Shown: one piece after another, positions 55,658 to 63,823 of the stretch
Layout of the letters: every line of letters starts with the position of its first letter
How positions within the stretch are numbered: the stretch's first letter is position 1
DNA from: Armatimonadota bacterium
GTDB taxonomy: Bacteria; Armatimonadota; Zipacnadia; Zipacnadales; JABUFB01
Assembly (NCBI GenBank): GCA_013314775.1
Contig: JABUFB010000012.1
Location: forward strand, 62,001-126,000
Direction of reading: 5' to 3'
Length of the DNA stretch: 64,000 nucleotides
Position numbers and translations under genes: made by a program
Notes under the pieces: generated by a model
Told to the model about the DNA's origin: nothing
Database searches by the model: none
The model's input: only the letters and a program-made list of their open reading frames with translations

Positions 55658-56572
55658 ATGGACTACCCGAGAATCGACGAAGCTTTGCGCCTGAAGAGGC
55701 TCGCCCCTCCGACCGGCCCCGTATCCATGGTGCTGGATACCGACACATACAATGAAGTGGATGACCAGTTCGCCGTCGCCTACGCTCTCCTCGCCCCCGA
55801 GAAGCTGAAAGTTGAGGCGCTTTACGCCGCACCTTTTCACAACAATCGCTCCAGCGGCCCCGAAGACGGGATGGAGAAAAGCTACGATGAGATCATTCGC
55901 ATTCTGGAACGTCTAGGCCGTTCACCGGAAGGGTTCGTATTCCGTGGTTCCCGCAGTTACCTGCCGGGCGCGGATTTGCCCGTGGAAAGTGAGGCCGCAC
56001 GAGACCTGGTAGCGAAAGCGATGGCTTCTGGCGATGAGCCTTTGTATGTACTGGCCATCGGCGCCATCACCAACGTGGCCTCCGCGATCTTGATGGAGCC
56101 CGAGATCATCCAGCATATCGTGGTGGTCTGGCTGGGCGGGCAGCCCCACACGTGGTTCACTGCGAGGGAGTTCAACCTGCAGCAGGATGTGCCCGCTGCA
56201 CGGGTTGTTCTCGATAGCGGGGTCCCCTTCGTGCATATCCCGTGCAAGAATGTGGCCGAACACCTCACCACAACTATAGCGGAGCTTGAGGCCCATGTGG
56301 CCGGACACGGCGCACTTGCGGACTACCTCGTGGACATCGTGCGCGGCTACCACCACGATCATTTCGCGTGGGCAAAGGTGATCTGGGACATCTCCACTGT
56401 GGCGTGGCTCATCGACAGCGCCTGGGTGCCCACGGTGCTCACCCACGCGCCGATTCTCACGGACCAAGTGACCTATTCACTGGATCGCAGCCGGCACCTT
56501 ATGCGTGAGGCGATCCACTGCGACAGGAACGCTATCTTCGGCGATGTGTTTCGGCGACTGCGGCAGGGGTAG
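55658..56572 (+). CDS. Nucleoside hydrolase-family protein
   Basis: A 304-residue cytoplasmic protein of the inosine-uridine nucleoside hydrolase family, which cleaves N-glycosidic bonds of nucleosides. The calcium-site opening DTDTYNEVDDQFAVAYAL is a variant of DTDPGxDDxxAxxxAL. Further matches are YVLAIGAITNVASAI near 125 and the closing YSLDRSRHLM region. Many environmental members with this DTDxxxExDD form have unknown ribosides as substrates. ATG 55658 follows GGAGAGG. It is divergent from the ABC operon, with 205 bases between starts, which must hold both promoters. A hairpin lies after its stop. Confidence 0.8.
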   Translation: MDYPRIDEALRLKRLAPPTGPVSMVLDTDTYNEVDDQFAVAYALLAPEKLKVEALYAAPFHNNRSSGPEDGMEKSYDEIIRILERLGRSPEGFVFRGSRSYLPGADLPVESEAARDLVAKAMASGDEPLYVLAIGAITNVASAILMEPEIIQHIVVVWLGGQPHTWFTAREFNLQQDVPAARVVLDSGVPFVHIPCKNVAEHLTTTIAELEAHVAGHGALADYLVDIVRGYHHDHFAWAKVIWDISTVAWLIDSAWVPTVLTHAPILTDQVTYSLDRSRHLMREAIHCDRNAIFGDVFRRLRQG

Positions 56573-56625
56573 GGCGTGATAGACAACGGCCGGCGGGTTC
56601 CAAGCCGCCGCCCTGCAAGACGGCG

Positions 56626-56658
56626 GACGGCCGGGCTCACAAGGCAGGCCCGGCCGTC
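56626..56658. terminator. Long perfect hairpin between convergent genes
   Basis: GACGGCCGGGC (56626-56636) pairs base for base with GCCCGGCCGTC (56648-56658) around an 11-base loop. A smaller CCGCCG/CGGCGG stem lies just upstream (56605-56626). It sits between the nucleoside hydrolase stop and the sulfatase-like stop, so it is a likely bidirectional terminator. Confidence 0.6.
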
Positions 56659-56684
56659 GCAGTAGTCGTTGTGTTCGCGCCCGG

Positions 56685-58085
56685 CTACTTCCTCGACTCG
56701 GCCTGCAATCGCGCGGCCTGCCCTGGGTCGCCAATGTGCAAGGTGTCGTAGGCCTGCTGCGAGGTCTTGAAGGCCCCCACGCCCTCATGTCCATGCCAGT
56801 CGCCCTGGTGGTGCATGGGGTTGGGCATGCCCGTCTCCTTCTCCCGTTTGGCGATCCACGCTTCCATCCGGCCCTTCAGATGCTCAACCACGTCGGGCAA
56901 CTGGTCAGCGAGATTGCAATTCTCGTCCGGGTCAGTGACCAGATTGTACAGCTCGACCGGCGGTTTGAAGTGGAAGTCCGGCTCGAGAGCCACTATGAGC
57001 TTCCATTCCGGCGTGCGCCAGCCGTGCTTGCGCATCCAGGTGCATTCGGTAATATAGAACTCCGGGTCGTGCGAAGGTACCTCCCCCCGGGCCATGGGCA
57101 GGAGACTCTCGCCGTCGAAGCTGTAATCCGGGACCTCAATGTCGGCCAGGTCCAATATGGTCGGGGTGAGGTCCTTGTGCTGGGCGAAGCCGCTCAATCG
57201 CTGTCCGGCCGGGACCTTGCACGGGTAACGTATCACCAACGGCACGTGCAGTACCGTGTCATAGATACCGTGGTGGTCGAACCAGCACTCGTGGTCATAA
57301 AGCGTCTCGCCGTGGTCGGATGTGATGACCACGATGGTGTTGTCCAGGATGCCCAGGGTCTCCACCGCGGTGAAGATCGTCTGGATCGCCGCATCCATGT
57401 AGGCCACCGCGCCGTCATACTGGGCGATGACGTAGTCCTTGTCCGTGATGCCGGGGGGCATCCAGCTTGCGAAGAAGTCGCAGAAGGGTTTGAAGCTCAT
57501 CACCGGTTCCATGGACTTGTTGGCCGGATCGCACTCGTCGCCATGGTAGAACATGCGCTCATACGGCTCGGGCGGCAGGTACGGGGCATGAGGGTCCATG
57601 TGGCGCAGGAACAGCAGGAAAGGCTCGTCCTGCGCGGCGAGGCGCTTGAGTTCGGGGATGGCCACCTTGTTCAGGTTTTCGGCCTTCGGGCTGCGTCCCT
57701 CGTTCCAGCTTCCCCAGCCGGAGAAGCCGATGTATTTATCGAATCCGCGCGAGGCCGGATTTCCTTCGAACCCCACGGAGGTGGTGTTGTAACCTGCCTC
57801 CTTGCAGATCTCCGCGAGGGTGCGGACTTCCGAACGCATCGGCCCTTTATGGCGCAGGGCCACCACCTGGGTGCTGAAACAGTCCATGCCGGTGAGCATG
57901 GAGCCGTAGCCGCTGGTGGTGGGGATATGCGGGCTGAAGTAGTTCTCCCACAGCGTGCCACCCTCAGCGAAGCGGTCCATGTAGGGGGTGGTCAGGCGCG
58001 GGTAGTTGTAGCAACTCATGTGATCGGCGCGCAGCGAATCAATGCCGATCAGCAGGATATTGGGCTTTCGGCAGCAGCATGACAT
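56685..58085 (-). CDS. Sulfatase-fold hydrolase lacking the formylglycine motif
   Basis: A 466-residue cytoplasmic member of the alkaline phosphatase/sulfatase superfamily. The metal site is visible as NILLIGIDSLRADHMSCY (Asp16) and VVITSDHGETLYDH (Asp/His). In sulfatases the catalytic Cys or Ser lies in C/S-x-P-S-R followed four residues later by TG. Here that place reads TTSGYGSMLTG, residues 56-66, so Thr56 occupies the Cys position and both the Pro and Arg are gone. No formylglycine could form. Thr is the nucleophile in related phosphodiesterases and phosphoethanolamine transferases, so this may be a phosphohydrolase or transferase. ATG 58085 follows AGGAGAG; an upstream ATG at 58142 is less likely. 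It lies 53 bases after the restriction enzyme gene. Confidence 0.8.
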   Translation of the reverse strand: MSCCCRKPNILLIGIDSLRADHMSCYNYPRLTTPYMDRFAEGGTLWENYFSPHIPTTSGYGSMLTGMDCFSTQVVALRHKGPMRSEVRTLAEICKEAGYNTTSVGFEGNPASRGFDKYIGFSGWGSWNEGRSPKAENLNKVAIPELKRLAAQDEPFLLFLRHMDPHAPYLPPEPYERMFYHGDECDPANKSMEPVMSFKPFCDFFASWMPPGITDKDYVIAQYDGAVAYMDAAIQTIFTAVETLGILDNTIVVITSDHGETLYDHECWFDHHGIYDTVLHVPLVIRYPCKVPAGQRLSGFAQHKDLTPTILDLADIEVPDYSFDGESLLPMARGEVPSHDPEFYITECTWMRKHGWRTPEWKLIVALEPDFHFKPPVELYNLVTDPDENCNLADQLPDVVEHLKGRMEAWIAKREKETGMPNPMHHQGDWHGHEGVGAFKTSQQAYDTLHIGDPGQAARLQAESRK

Positions 58086-58138
58086 GTTGTGGTCTCTCCT
58101 ATTGGTGAGCCAGGGCGCAGGGCTCCGCAGGCATAGGT

Positions 58139-58714
58139 TCAACCGTCCGCATCGTGGGCGAACTCCTGGGACGCGTTTGCGACGATCCCTCCGTTCACGC
58201 CCACAACCCAGACGGGGATGGTGACCGCCATCTTCGCGTGTGGCAACTCGCGGACCACTCGCTCAAAGTACACGACGTTTTCATCGATCTGACGTGCGCT
58301 GCACTGCATGGGAACGATTAGCACACCTATCTCAATGTCGTCGGCTGCGTACGAGAGAAGGAACTTGAAGATATCCGTGTACCACCGTGCCATGTTGCCG
58401 AACTGGACCTCGATCTGGATCGGACCCTTCTTGAAGTCCGCGACCAGTCGCGATTCAGACTGTGACACTATGCGTGGATGCCGCTCCCAGCCTCTCTGCT
58501 CAAACTCTCGGTCGAACTCGCGGTTAGTGGCAGCCTGGTTGATGCTAAGCATGGCGACCTGTCTACCGTCACGAACGCGCGGAGTGGGGCCTTTTGGGGA
58601 TGCTTGCCACTGGACGGTGGCGATGACGTCAGTTATCTCCTGCATCTCCTGCGCGAACTCGTGCAGAAGGATCGCTTCGGCGTGCCTGTAGCTATAGGTG
58701 GCGGCAACCTTCAT
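58139..58714 (-). CDS. Type II restriction endonuclease, BglII/BstYI family
   Basis: A 191-residue endonuclease. The active site shows Asp93, then eight residues, then Glu102-Val-Gln104 in IEVQFGN, the same D-x8-E-x-Q spacing as in BglII (Asp84, Glu93, Gln95). MARWYTDIFKFLLSY after it matches the family's dimer and DNA-contact helix. BstYI/BglII enzymes cut RGATCY or AGATCT; the exact site here is not readable from the sequence. Its ATG overlaps the methylase stop as ATGA (58711-58714), so translation is coupled and the methylase comes first, as expected for safe establishment. The pair stands out from the sugar genes on both sides and was probably acquired by transfer. Confidence 0.85.
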   Translation of the reverse strand: MKVAATYSYRHAEAILLHEFAQEMQEITDVIATVQWQASPKGPTPRVRDGRQVAMLSINQAATNREFDREFEQRGWERHPRIVSQSESRLVADFKKGPIQIEVQFGNMARWYTDIFKFLLSYAADDIEIGVLIVPMQCSARQIDENVVYFERVVRELPHAKMAVTIPVWVVGVNGGIVANASQEFAHDADG

Positions 58715-59610
58715 CGGTCGTGCCCCCCGTTGGGCAGAGACGGGTTGTACACCGGCATGTCGAGTGGGCGGTACGGGACTGTGCCCGCAATCGCCTCCGC
58801 TATTCGCTGCCGCGCAATCTCCAAGTACTCCGCGACTGTATCGGCGCCAGCTGCTCTCCGCCCACGCATTACGGCGGCAACTGCGGACGTACCAGCACCG
58901 AGATAGGGGTCCACCACGAGATCACCCGGCCTTGTCAGGCTCAGAACCAGACGCTCAACAAGCGCAATCGGATACTGGCACGGGTGTGCGGTCTTCTCGC
59001 GATGGTTCGCCTTGACGTTAGGGATGATCCAGAGATCGCCAGGGTTCTTACCTTTGGGGTTGCAGGAGAGGGCCCCGGCTTTCGGGCCCTTGAAGTGCTT
59101 CTTCGACTGGTATTTCTGGGGAACGCGCACGGCATCCAAATCGAAGTAGTAGGCGTCTGACTTCGTGAACCAAAGGATGACCTCGTACCTGCCCGAGAAG
59201 CGCTTCGTGCAATGAAGACCGTGCTCGAAATGCCAGACCACGCGGTTCCGCAGCTTCAGCCCATGCTGCACAAACGTTGGGTACAGCAGAATGTCGAGTG
59301 GCGCGATCTCGCCGTTCTCAACGTAGTTGCCAACTTGCCAGCAGATGCTCCCGTCTTCCGCGCAGATGCGGACCGCTTCCGCGATAGTCCGAGACTGCAT
59401 CTCAATGTACGCGTCGACTGAGTTTTTCCGTTCGTACTCCTTGCCAAGGTTGTAAGGCGGGGACGTGACAATGAGGGAAGCCGCCCCATCGGGTATCTGT
59501 CCAAGTAGCGCCAGGCAGTCACCATGGTATAGCGTCACCGTAGCGTCGTGACGGTACTCCGATGAGACCTGCAGTTCGTGCGCTGCCAGTCGCAGCGTCT
59601 CAGACGGCAT
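58711..59610 (-). CDS. Type II DNA methyltransferase paired with the BglII-like enzyme
   Basis: A 299-residue amino-methyltransferase. Motif IV is TSPPYNLG (residues 49-56) and motif I is VVDPYLGAGTSAVAAVM near 240, so the order is IV before I, as in beta-class enzymes. The middle carries target-recognition candidates such as HCTKRFSGRYEVILWFTK. The likely product is N4-methylcytosine, since M.BglII-type partners use that base, but N6-adenine cannot be excluded. ATG 59610 follows a GGAGGGGG ribosome site; an in-frame ATG at 59679 is weaker. It precedes and overlaps the endonuclease gene by four bases. Confidence 0.85.
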   Translation of the reverse strand: MPSETLRLAAHELQVSSEYRHDATVTLYHGDCLALLGQIPDGAASLIVTSPPYNLGKEYERKNSVDAYIEMQSRTIAEAVRICAEDGSICWQVGNYVENGEIAPLDILLYPTFVQHGLKLRNRVVWHFEHGLHCTKRFSGRYEVILWFTKSDAYYFDLDAVRVPQKYQSKKHFKGPKAGALSCNPKGKNPGDLWIIPNVKANHREKTAHPCQYPIALVERLVLSLTRPGDLVVDPYLGAGTSAVAAVMRGRRAAGADTVAEYLEIARQRIAEAIAGTVPYRPLDMPVYNPSLPNGGHDR

Positions 59611-59721
59611 TGGGCTTCCCCCTCCTTCTTCGTGCGTCTCGTGGCCCAGAAGGTACCATGGGCCGCGACGTCTTGTCAAACAGGCGTTCCACAGGTTCTG
59701 TGCGCCAATGCACGGGCGGGA

Positions 59722-60519
59722 TTACCTCGCGCCGCAGGCCTGGAGACATGCCTGCATGTGCCCGCGGGCCTCCGCGGCGATTACTGCGCACCAGTCCGCC
59801 GGGTAATCCTTCGCGCCGATGACCTCCAGATTCAGCGGCCCGTTGTAGCCGTTCTCATGCAGCACGCGGATATATCCCACCAGATCGATGTCGCCACGAC
59901 CGTTGGCCTGCAGTTCCGCCGGTCCGGGGCCCTGCTGGCGGCCCTTGCAGTCGCGGATGTGCACATGCTTGACCCGGGAGATCACTGCCGCGATGGCTTC
60001 CACCGGGTTTTCGCCCGACCGGTAGATGTGGGATGGGTCCATGTCGATGCCGAAATGCGGCGAGGAAATCGCCTCCATCGCGCGCAGAGTGGTGGGAGTG
60101 TTGTAGATGCAGGCACCCACGTGGGCTTTGACGCAGAGAGTGAGTCCGTAGGTGCCGGCGCGGTCCGCGAGGGTCCCCAGGGAATCGATGGTCTCCTGCA
60201 AGCTCTCCTCATCATCGGTCTTCCCGCCGGGACCGCAATTGACGATGGGGATGCCGATCTCTGCTGCGGCCTGGAAAGCGGTCTCCATGATCGCCGGATC
60301 GCGGGATGGCTGCTCCATGGCCAAGAGCTCAAGACCATACTCGGCGGACAGCCGCTTCACCTCCGGCGCGATCTCCTGCCAGCGGCTCAGAACCAGGTGC
60401 TCACTCATACCGTCGATCGCTGACAATTCGATGCCATCGTAGCCGGCCATTGCGATGTACTTGAAGGCCGTCTCCATGGAATGGCCGCCGAACAAGACTG
60501 AATTGGCGCCAAGCTTCAT
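59722..60519 (-). CDS. Sugar phosphate isomerase/epimerase (AP endonuclease 2-like TIM barrel)
   Basis: A 265-residue cytoplasmic TIM-barrel protein of the xylose isomerase-like family. The landmarks are GYDGIELSAI near 27-36, GLELLAMEQPS, KAHVGACIYNTP with metal-binding His, FGIDMDPSHI (Asp/His pair) and HVHIRDCKGR, followed by GPLNLEVIG supplying the final Glu. Members isomerise or epimerise keto- and aldose-sugars or related polyols. The substrate is not specified by sequence. It is flanked on the minus strand by the restriction system and a six-hairpin protein. The gap of 267 bases upstream contains nothing I can support. Confidence 0.85.
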   Translation of the reverse strand: MKLGANSVLFGGHSMETAFKYIAMAGYDGIELSAIDGMSEHLVLSRWQEIAPEVKRLSAEYGLELLAMEQPSRDPAIMETAFQAAAEIGIPIVNCGPGGKTDDEESLQETIDSLGTLADRAGTYGLTLCVKAHVGACIYNTPTTLRAMEAISSPHFGIDMDPSHIYRSGENPVEAIAAVISRVKHVHIRDCKGRQQGPGPAELQANGRGDIDLVGYIRVLHENGYNGPLNLEVIGAKDYPADWCAVIAAEARGHMQACLQACGAR

Positions 60520-60786
60520 GTGTGCCCAATCTCCCTTCGCACCGTGTGCGTTCGTGAATGTGATTTCGAGACGCGCGGCACAATCAGACGTGAACCCTGG
60601 CGTCCGCGCGGGCTCTCATGTGAGTATATGCGCCGCGGGGTGGAAGAACACCTTCCGGCATGCGGAGAAGTCCCGCGAAAACACTCGGGCAGATGGCCAC
60701 GAGCCGGGGGGCTGCATTGGGCTAACTACCATCCAGCGCCCGAGCAGGTGTGTTGAAGCCACGGCGGGGAATGGGCCGCTGCTGCC

Positions 60787-62568
60787 TCAGACAATTTCGG
60801 CCTGCCACTCGATGCGCGGCCCCTCGACCTCGAAGATGGCGACACGATGCACCCCGTTGCGGTTCGGGGCCAGCCAGGGCTCGAACCGTGGCGGCTCAAT
60901 GCAGCCGGGCACTCGCAGACGGTACACGCACCCCAGATACCGGACCTCGAGGCCGTCTGCGTCCAGTGCGACCTCGGAACGCTCCGTGCCGTCTGTCTCG
61001 ATAACCGGCGCCTGAAGGCGGAGACGGGACAAACCGGGGACCTCGCAGGCAACCCGCAGGCCCTCCCCGGAAAGAGTGTAATGCTCGTTCACGCGCGCGG
61101 TGCCCAGCGCTCCCTCACGGTCCAGATACGAGACTGTGAACTCCACCCCCGAAGCCTCCTCGCGCTCCACACATACCTCGACATCGTGGGTGTCGCGGCC
61201 GGACTGCGCCAGGGTACGCCAGTCATCCCCCACCGGCCACCCGACACCCAACGCAACTGCGCGGGGCGAATTCGGCAACGGCATCTGGTAGTGGGGGGCG
61301 GGAACGATGCTGGAGTTCATGGCAATGTCGATGGGAGCGTCGCGTCTGTGGATGCGCCCGAGCCCGGTGGCGTCGTATCCTGCCTGCCCGCGGGTGTCGA
61401 TCTGGATGTGGTAGCCGCCCGCGGTGGCAAAGATGCGGTGGAAAGCGTCGGGCAGATGGAGCACATATCCGCCAGTATCCGCGGGGGACGCTCCGGGAGC
61501 GATCCTTTCGTCCGCCACGTGCCAGGCTCCGGCGAAAAGGTTCGCGGCCAGCAGACCGTAGCCGCTGTGCGCGTTCTGGTCGGCAGCGAAGCCATCCTGC
61601 CCGAAGAACGGCTGATCTGCGAACTGGTTCTTCTGGCAGAAGTAAGGGTCCCGGAGCAGCCAGCGAGACACTGACGCGGCCGCGAGCAAGGCCATCCGTC
61701 GCAGGGCTGCGGCCAGGCTGAGATTCCCCGCGCGCATTTCCTGCTTCGCCTGCCATTCGGCGAAGTACGCGATCATCCCCTCCATCATGTGGTACTGGTT
61801 GCTGCGGCCGCCGTAAGGCGCCACACCCGTGGGACTGACGAACAGCAGCGTTGTAAGGGCGCCCGTGCGCAGGGCCTCCCGGGCCCAGTCGGCGTAACGC
61901 CCTGCATACCCGTACTCAAGCATCAGCGCGAGGCTCTGGCGAACCGTGAGATCATAGGTCACCGGGTCGCCCGGGTCGAGGTACATGCCGAAGTCGGTCC
62001 ACCACTGCAGTTCGCTCTCGAGGATCCGGTCGATGTAGTCCACGCGGTCCGACAGGCCATGATAGATGCGCAGGCCTTCTGCCGCGGCGCCGTAGAAGGC
62101 CCAGTTGCGCTCGCCAAAGTAGACCCTCTCGGGCTCCGGTTCGCGCAGAGCTTCGGTCCAGCGCGCCAGTTGGTGCAACGGTGCCAGGGGCTTGAGGGCA
62201 CCGTACAGGATCATCATGTCTTTGAGATTGAAGACTGAGCAGGGCCATTGCTTGCCCGCGCGGTAGTGCGAGATCATCTGGCCGCAACACCAGTCAAACG
62301 CCGACATTGCAGTGGTTAGCAGGTCGTGGCAGCGCCCGGCGTTGAACAGGTGTCCGACTGCTGCACAGTACCGGGCCGTGGCGGTGGCCGACTCACCCCC
62401 CGGCGCATTGTGAGGGTCGCCGATCATTCCCTGCGGTGTCTGCCACCGGGCTGCCTGACGCACGACGTTCTCGGCGAGGTCCAGGTACAGGTGGGCAGGA
62501 GGCGAGTCGACCTGCATCTCGCCGGCCTGCCGCAACACCTCCATCACCTTCGCCTCCAGCTCCGCCAT
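60787..62568 (-). CDS. Cytoplasmic six-hairpin protein, uncharacterised
   Basis: A protein of 593 residues without a signal peptide. The helical part (about 1-340) resembles (alpha/alpha)6 toroids of unsaturated-uronyl or alginate-lyase-type enzymes, with NVVRQAARWQTPQGMIG, HLFNAGRCHDLLTTAMSAFDW and PYGGRSNQYHMMEGM. The remaining 250 residues form beta-sandwiches (GGYHIQIDTRGQAGYDATGLG). I cannot assign a family; it could remove a sugar or lyase product inside the cell. The stop of the preceding URO-D-like gene and the ATG at 62568 overlap as TGATG, indicating coupled translation; an ATG at 62586 inside that gene is the alternative start. Confidence 0.65.
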   Translation of the reverse strand: MAELEAKVMEVLRQAGEMQVDSPPAHLYLDLAENVVRQAARWQTPQGMIGDPHNAPGGESATATARYCAAVGHLFNAGRCHDLLTTAMSAFDWCCGQMISHYRAGKQWPCSVFNLKDMMILYGALKPLAPLHQLARWTEALREPEPERVYFGERNWAFYGAAAEGLRIYHGLSDRVDYIDRILESELQWWTDFGMYLDPGDPVTYDLTVRQSLALMLEYGYAGRYADWAREALRTGALTTLLFVSPTGVAPYGGRSNQYHMMEGMIAYFAEWQAKQEMRAGNLSLAAALRRMALLAAASVSRWLLRDPYFCQKNQFADQPFFGQDGFAADQNAHSGYGLLAANLFAGAWHVADERIAPGASPADTGGYVLHLPDAFHRIFATAGGYHIQIDTRGQAGYDATGLGRIHRRDAPIDIAMNSSIVPAPHYQMPLPNSPRAVALGVGWPVGDDWRTLAQSGRDTHDVEVCVEREEASGVEFTVSYLDREGALGTARVNEHYTLSGEGLRVACEVPGLSRLRLQAPVIETDGTERSEVALDADGLEVRYLGCVYRLRVPGCIEPPRFEPWLAPNRNGVHRVAIFEVEGPRIEWQAEIV

Positions 62569-63722
62569 CACCGCAGTTTCTTCCATTCATCGATCATCGC
62601 GAGGGTGCTCTCCCAGGGCATGATGCTGTGAGACGAGACGCACTGCGACAGAATCAGTCCGGTCTTGCCGAAGCAGTCGAAGGCAAGGCGCACGGCCTCG
62701 CGGGTTGCGTCGGGGCCCTTCCAGATATGGAACGTGCTGCTGGGGCCAGTCCAGAAGGCCTTGGTGGGCGCCAGCCGGTCGCGTATCACGTATGGGTCGA
62801 CCCCGTGGAAGGCGAGATCAATGCCCACCAGTGAGTCCAGTTCCAGCCCGGCGAGGTGATCCAAAATGGGCATCACACCCGTGTGCACGGTGTAGGTGGT
62901 GAGCATCCCGCGGCTGTGGGCTGTCCGAGCTTCGGTGTTGAGGCGCGTCGTGAGGAACCGGCCCAGTGTCGAGGGACCGTAGAAGTCGGCGGTCTCGTAG
63001 AATCCATTCCGGGTGACGATGTCCACCCCAAGTTCGCCGTACAGGTCGAGGGTGCGCAGGATTCGCTGGTGGTCGAACTCGAGGTAGTCATCCACCAGTT
63101 CCGGGTTCTCGATGGTCATCATGCACAATTCGCGCACCCCGAACAGGTGTTGCGCGCCGGTGAGCCCCATGCCGCCGATGCCCATCACCGCGAGGCCGAA
63201 GCGGTCGGCGAGAGCCCGCTGCTGTGCGTAGTATGAGCGCGCGGAATCCAACGCCTCGTCCATATCCAGCGGCTCGAAGATGAAGCGCAGACAGTCCAGG
63301 TCCTCGCGGGTCTGGAGCCAGGGCTGGATGTAATGCCCCACATTGTGGTCGCTATAGAAAGGGATGTCTTCGCCGTGGGGCCACATCTCATTGTAGCGCA
63401 CGGCAGCGGACAGGTCCCCCAACGGGGTGTGGTAGACCTTACGCAGGACGTCGCCCTCGATGTGGACTTCGGATGTGACATCCGGGTGCCGGCGTGTCAC
63501 GGACGCGCTGAAGTATACCACTTGGTCGAGGCCGAGTTCCTCGACCTGGTACCGGATCTGCTCTTCATACGGCGTCCCGTCCGGCCAGGGGAAGTTCCAC
63601 GTATGCCCCACGCGCTGTTGGGGCGTCAGCGGGTTGAAGAACCCGCAGCAGGGCACGCGGTCCACCGGTTCGCGACAGATCGCAGCGAGAATGCGTTCGC
63701 GGGAAGACATGGATTGTGGCAT
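62568..63722 (-). CDS. URO-D superfamily protein (decarboxylase/methyltransferase-like)
   Basis: A 384-residue protein of the uroporphyrinogen decarboxylase superfamily. It opens with SSRERILAAICREPVDRVPCCGF, typical of catabolic URO-D-like proteins rather than HemE. GIGGMGLTGAQHLFG, NPELVDDYLEFDHQRILRTL, and GVDIVTRNGFYETADFYGP follow along the barrel, and HSRGMLTTYTVHTG near 290 provides the His region. The porphyrin-binding Arg/Asp pattern of HemE is not evident. In carbohydrate loci these paralogs are often next to sugar genes and may be corrinoid-type methyl transferases. ATG 63722 follows AGGGGG. It is translationally coupled to the six-hairpin gene. Confidence 0.8.
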   Translation of the reverse strand: MPQSMSSRERILAAICREPVDRVPCCGFFNPLTPQQRVGHTWNFPWPDGTPYEEQIRYQVEELGLDQVVYFSASVTRRHPDVTSEVHIEGDVLRKVYHTPLGDLSAAVRYNEMWPHGEDIPFYSDHNVGHYIQPWLQTREDLDCLRFIFEPLDMDEALDSARSYYAQQRALADRFGLAVMGIGGMGLTGAQHLFGVRELCMMTIENPELVDDYLEFDHQRILRTLDLYGELGVDIVTRNGFYETADFYGPSTLGRFLTTRLNTEARTAHSRGMLTTYTVHTGVMPILDHLAGLELDSLVGIDLAFHGVDPYVIRDRLAPTKAFWTGPSSTFHIWKGPDATREAVRLAFDCFGKTGLILSQCVSSHSIMPWESTLAMIDEWKKLR

Positions 63723-63823
63723 GGAAGCCCCCTGACGTTTTCTATTTGGCCAAAGCTGAGGCAAAGTCTAGGCAAGTCCATGCAAGGGGGCAAGAAGCGC
63801 TGAGCAGAAAATACACTCACGGG

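Noticed and set aside
56736-58082. A 448-codon plus-strand frame opposite the sulfatase-fold gene
   Set aside because: Antisense to a gene with clear metal ligands and a ribosome site; no domain recognised.
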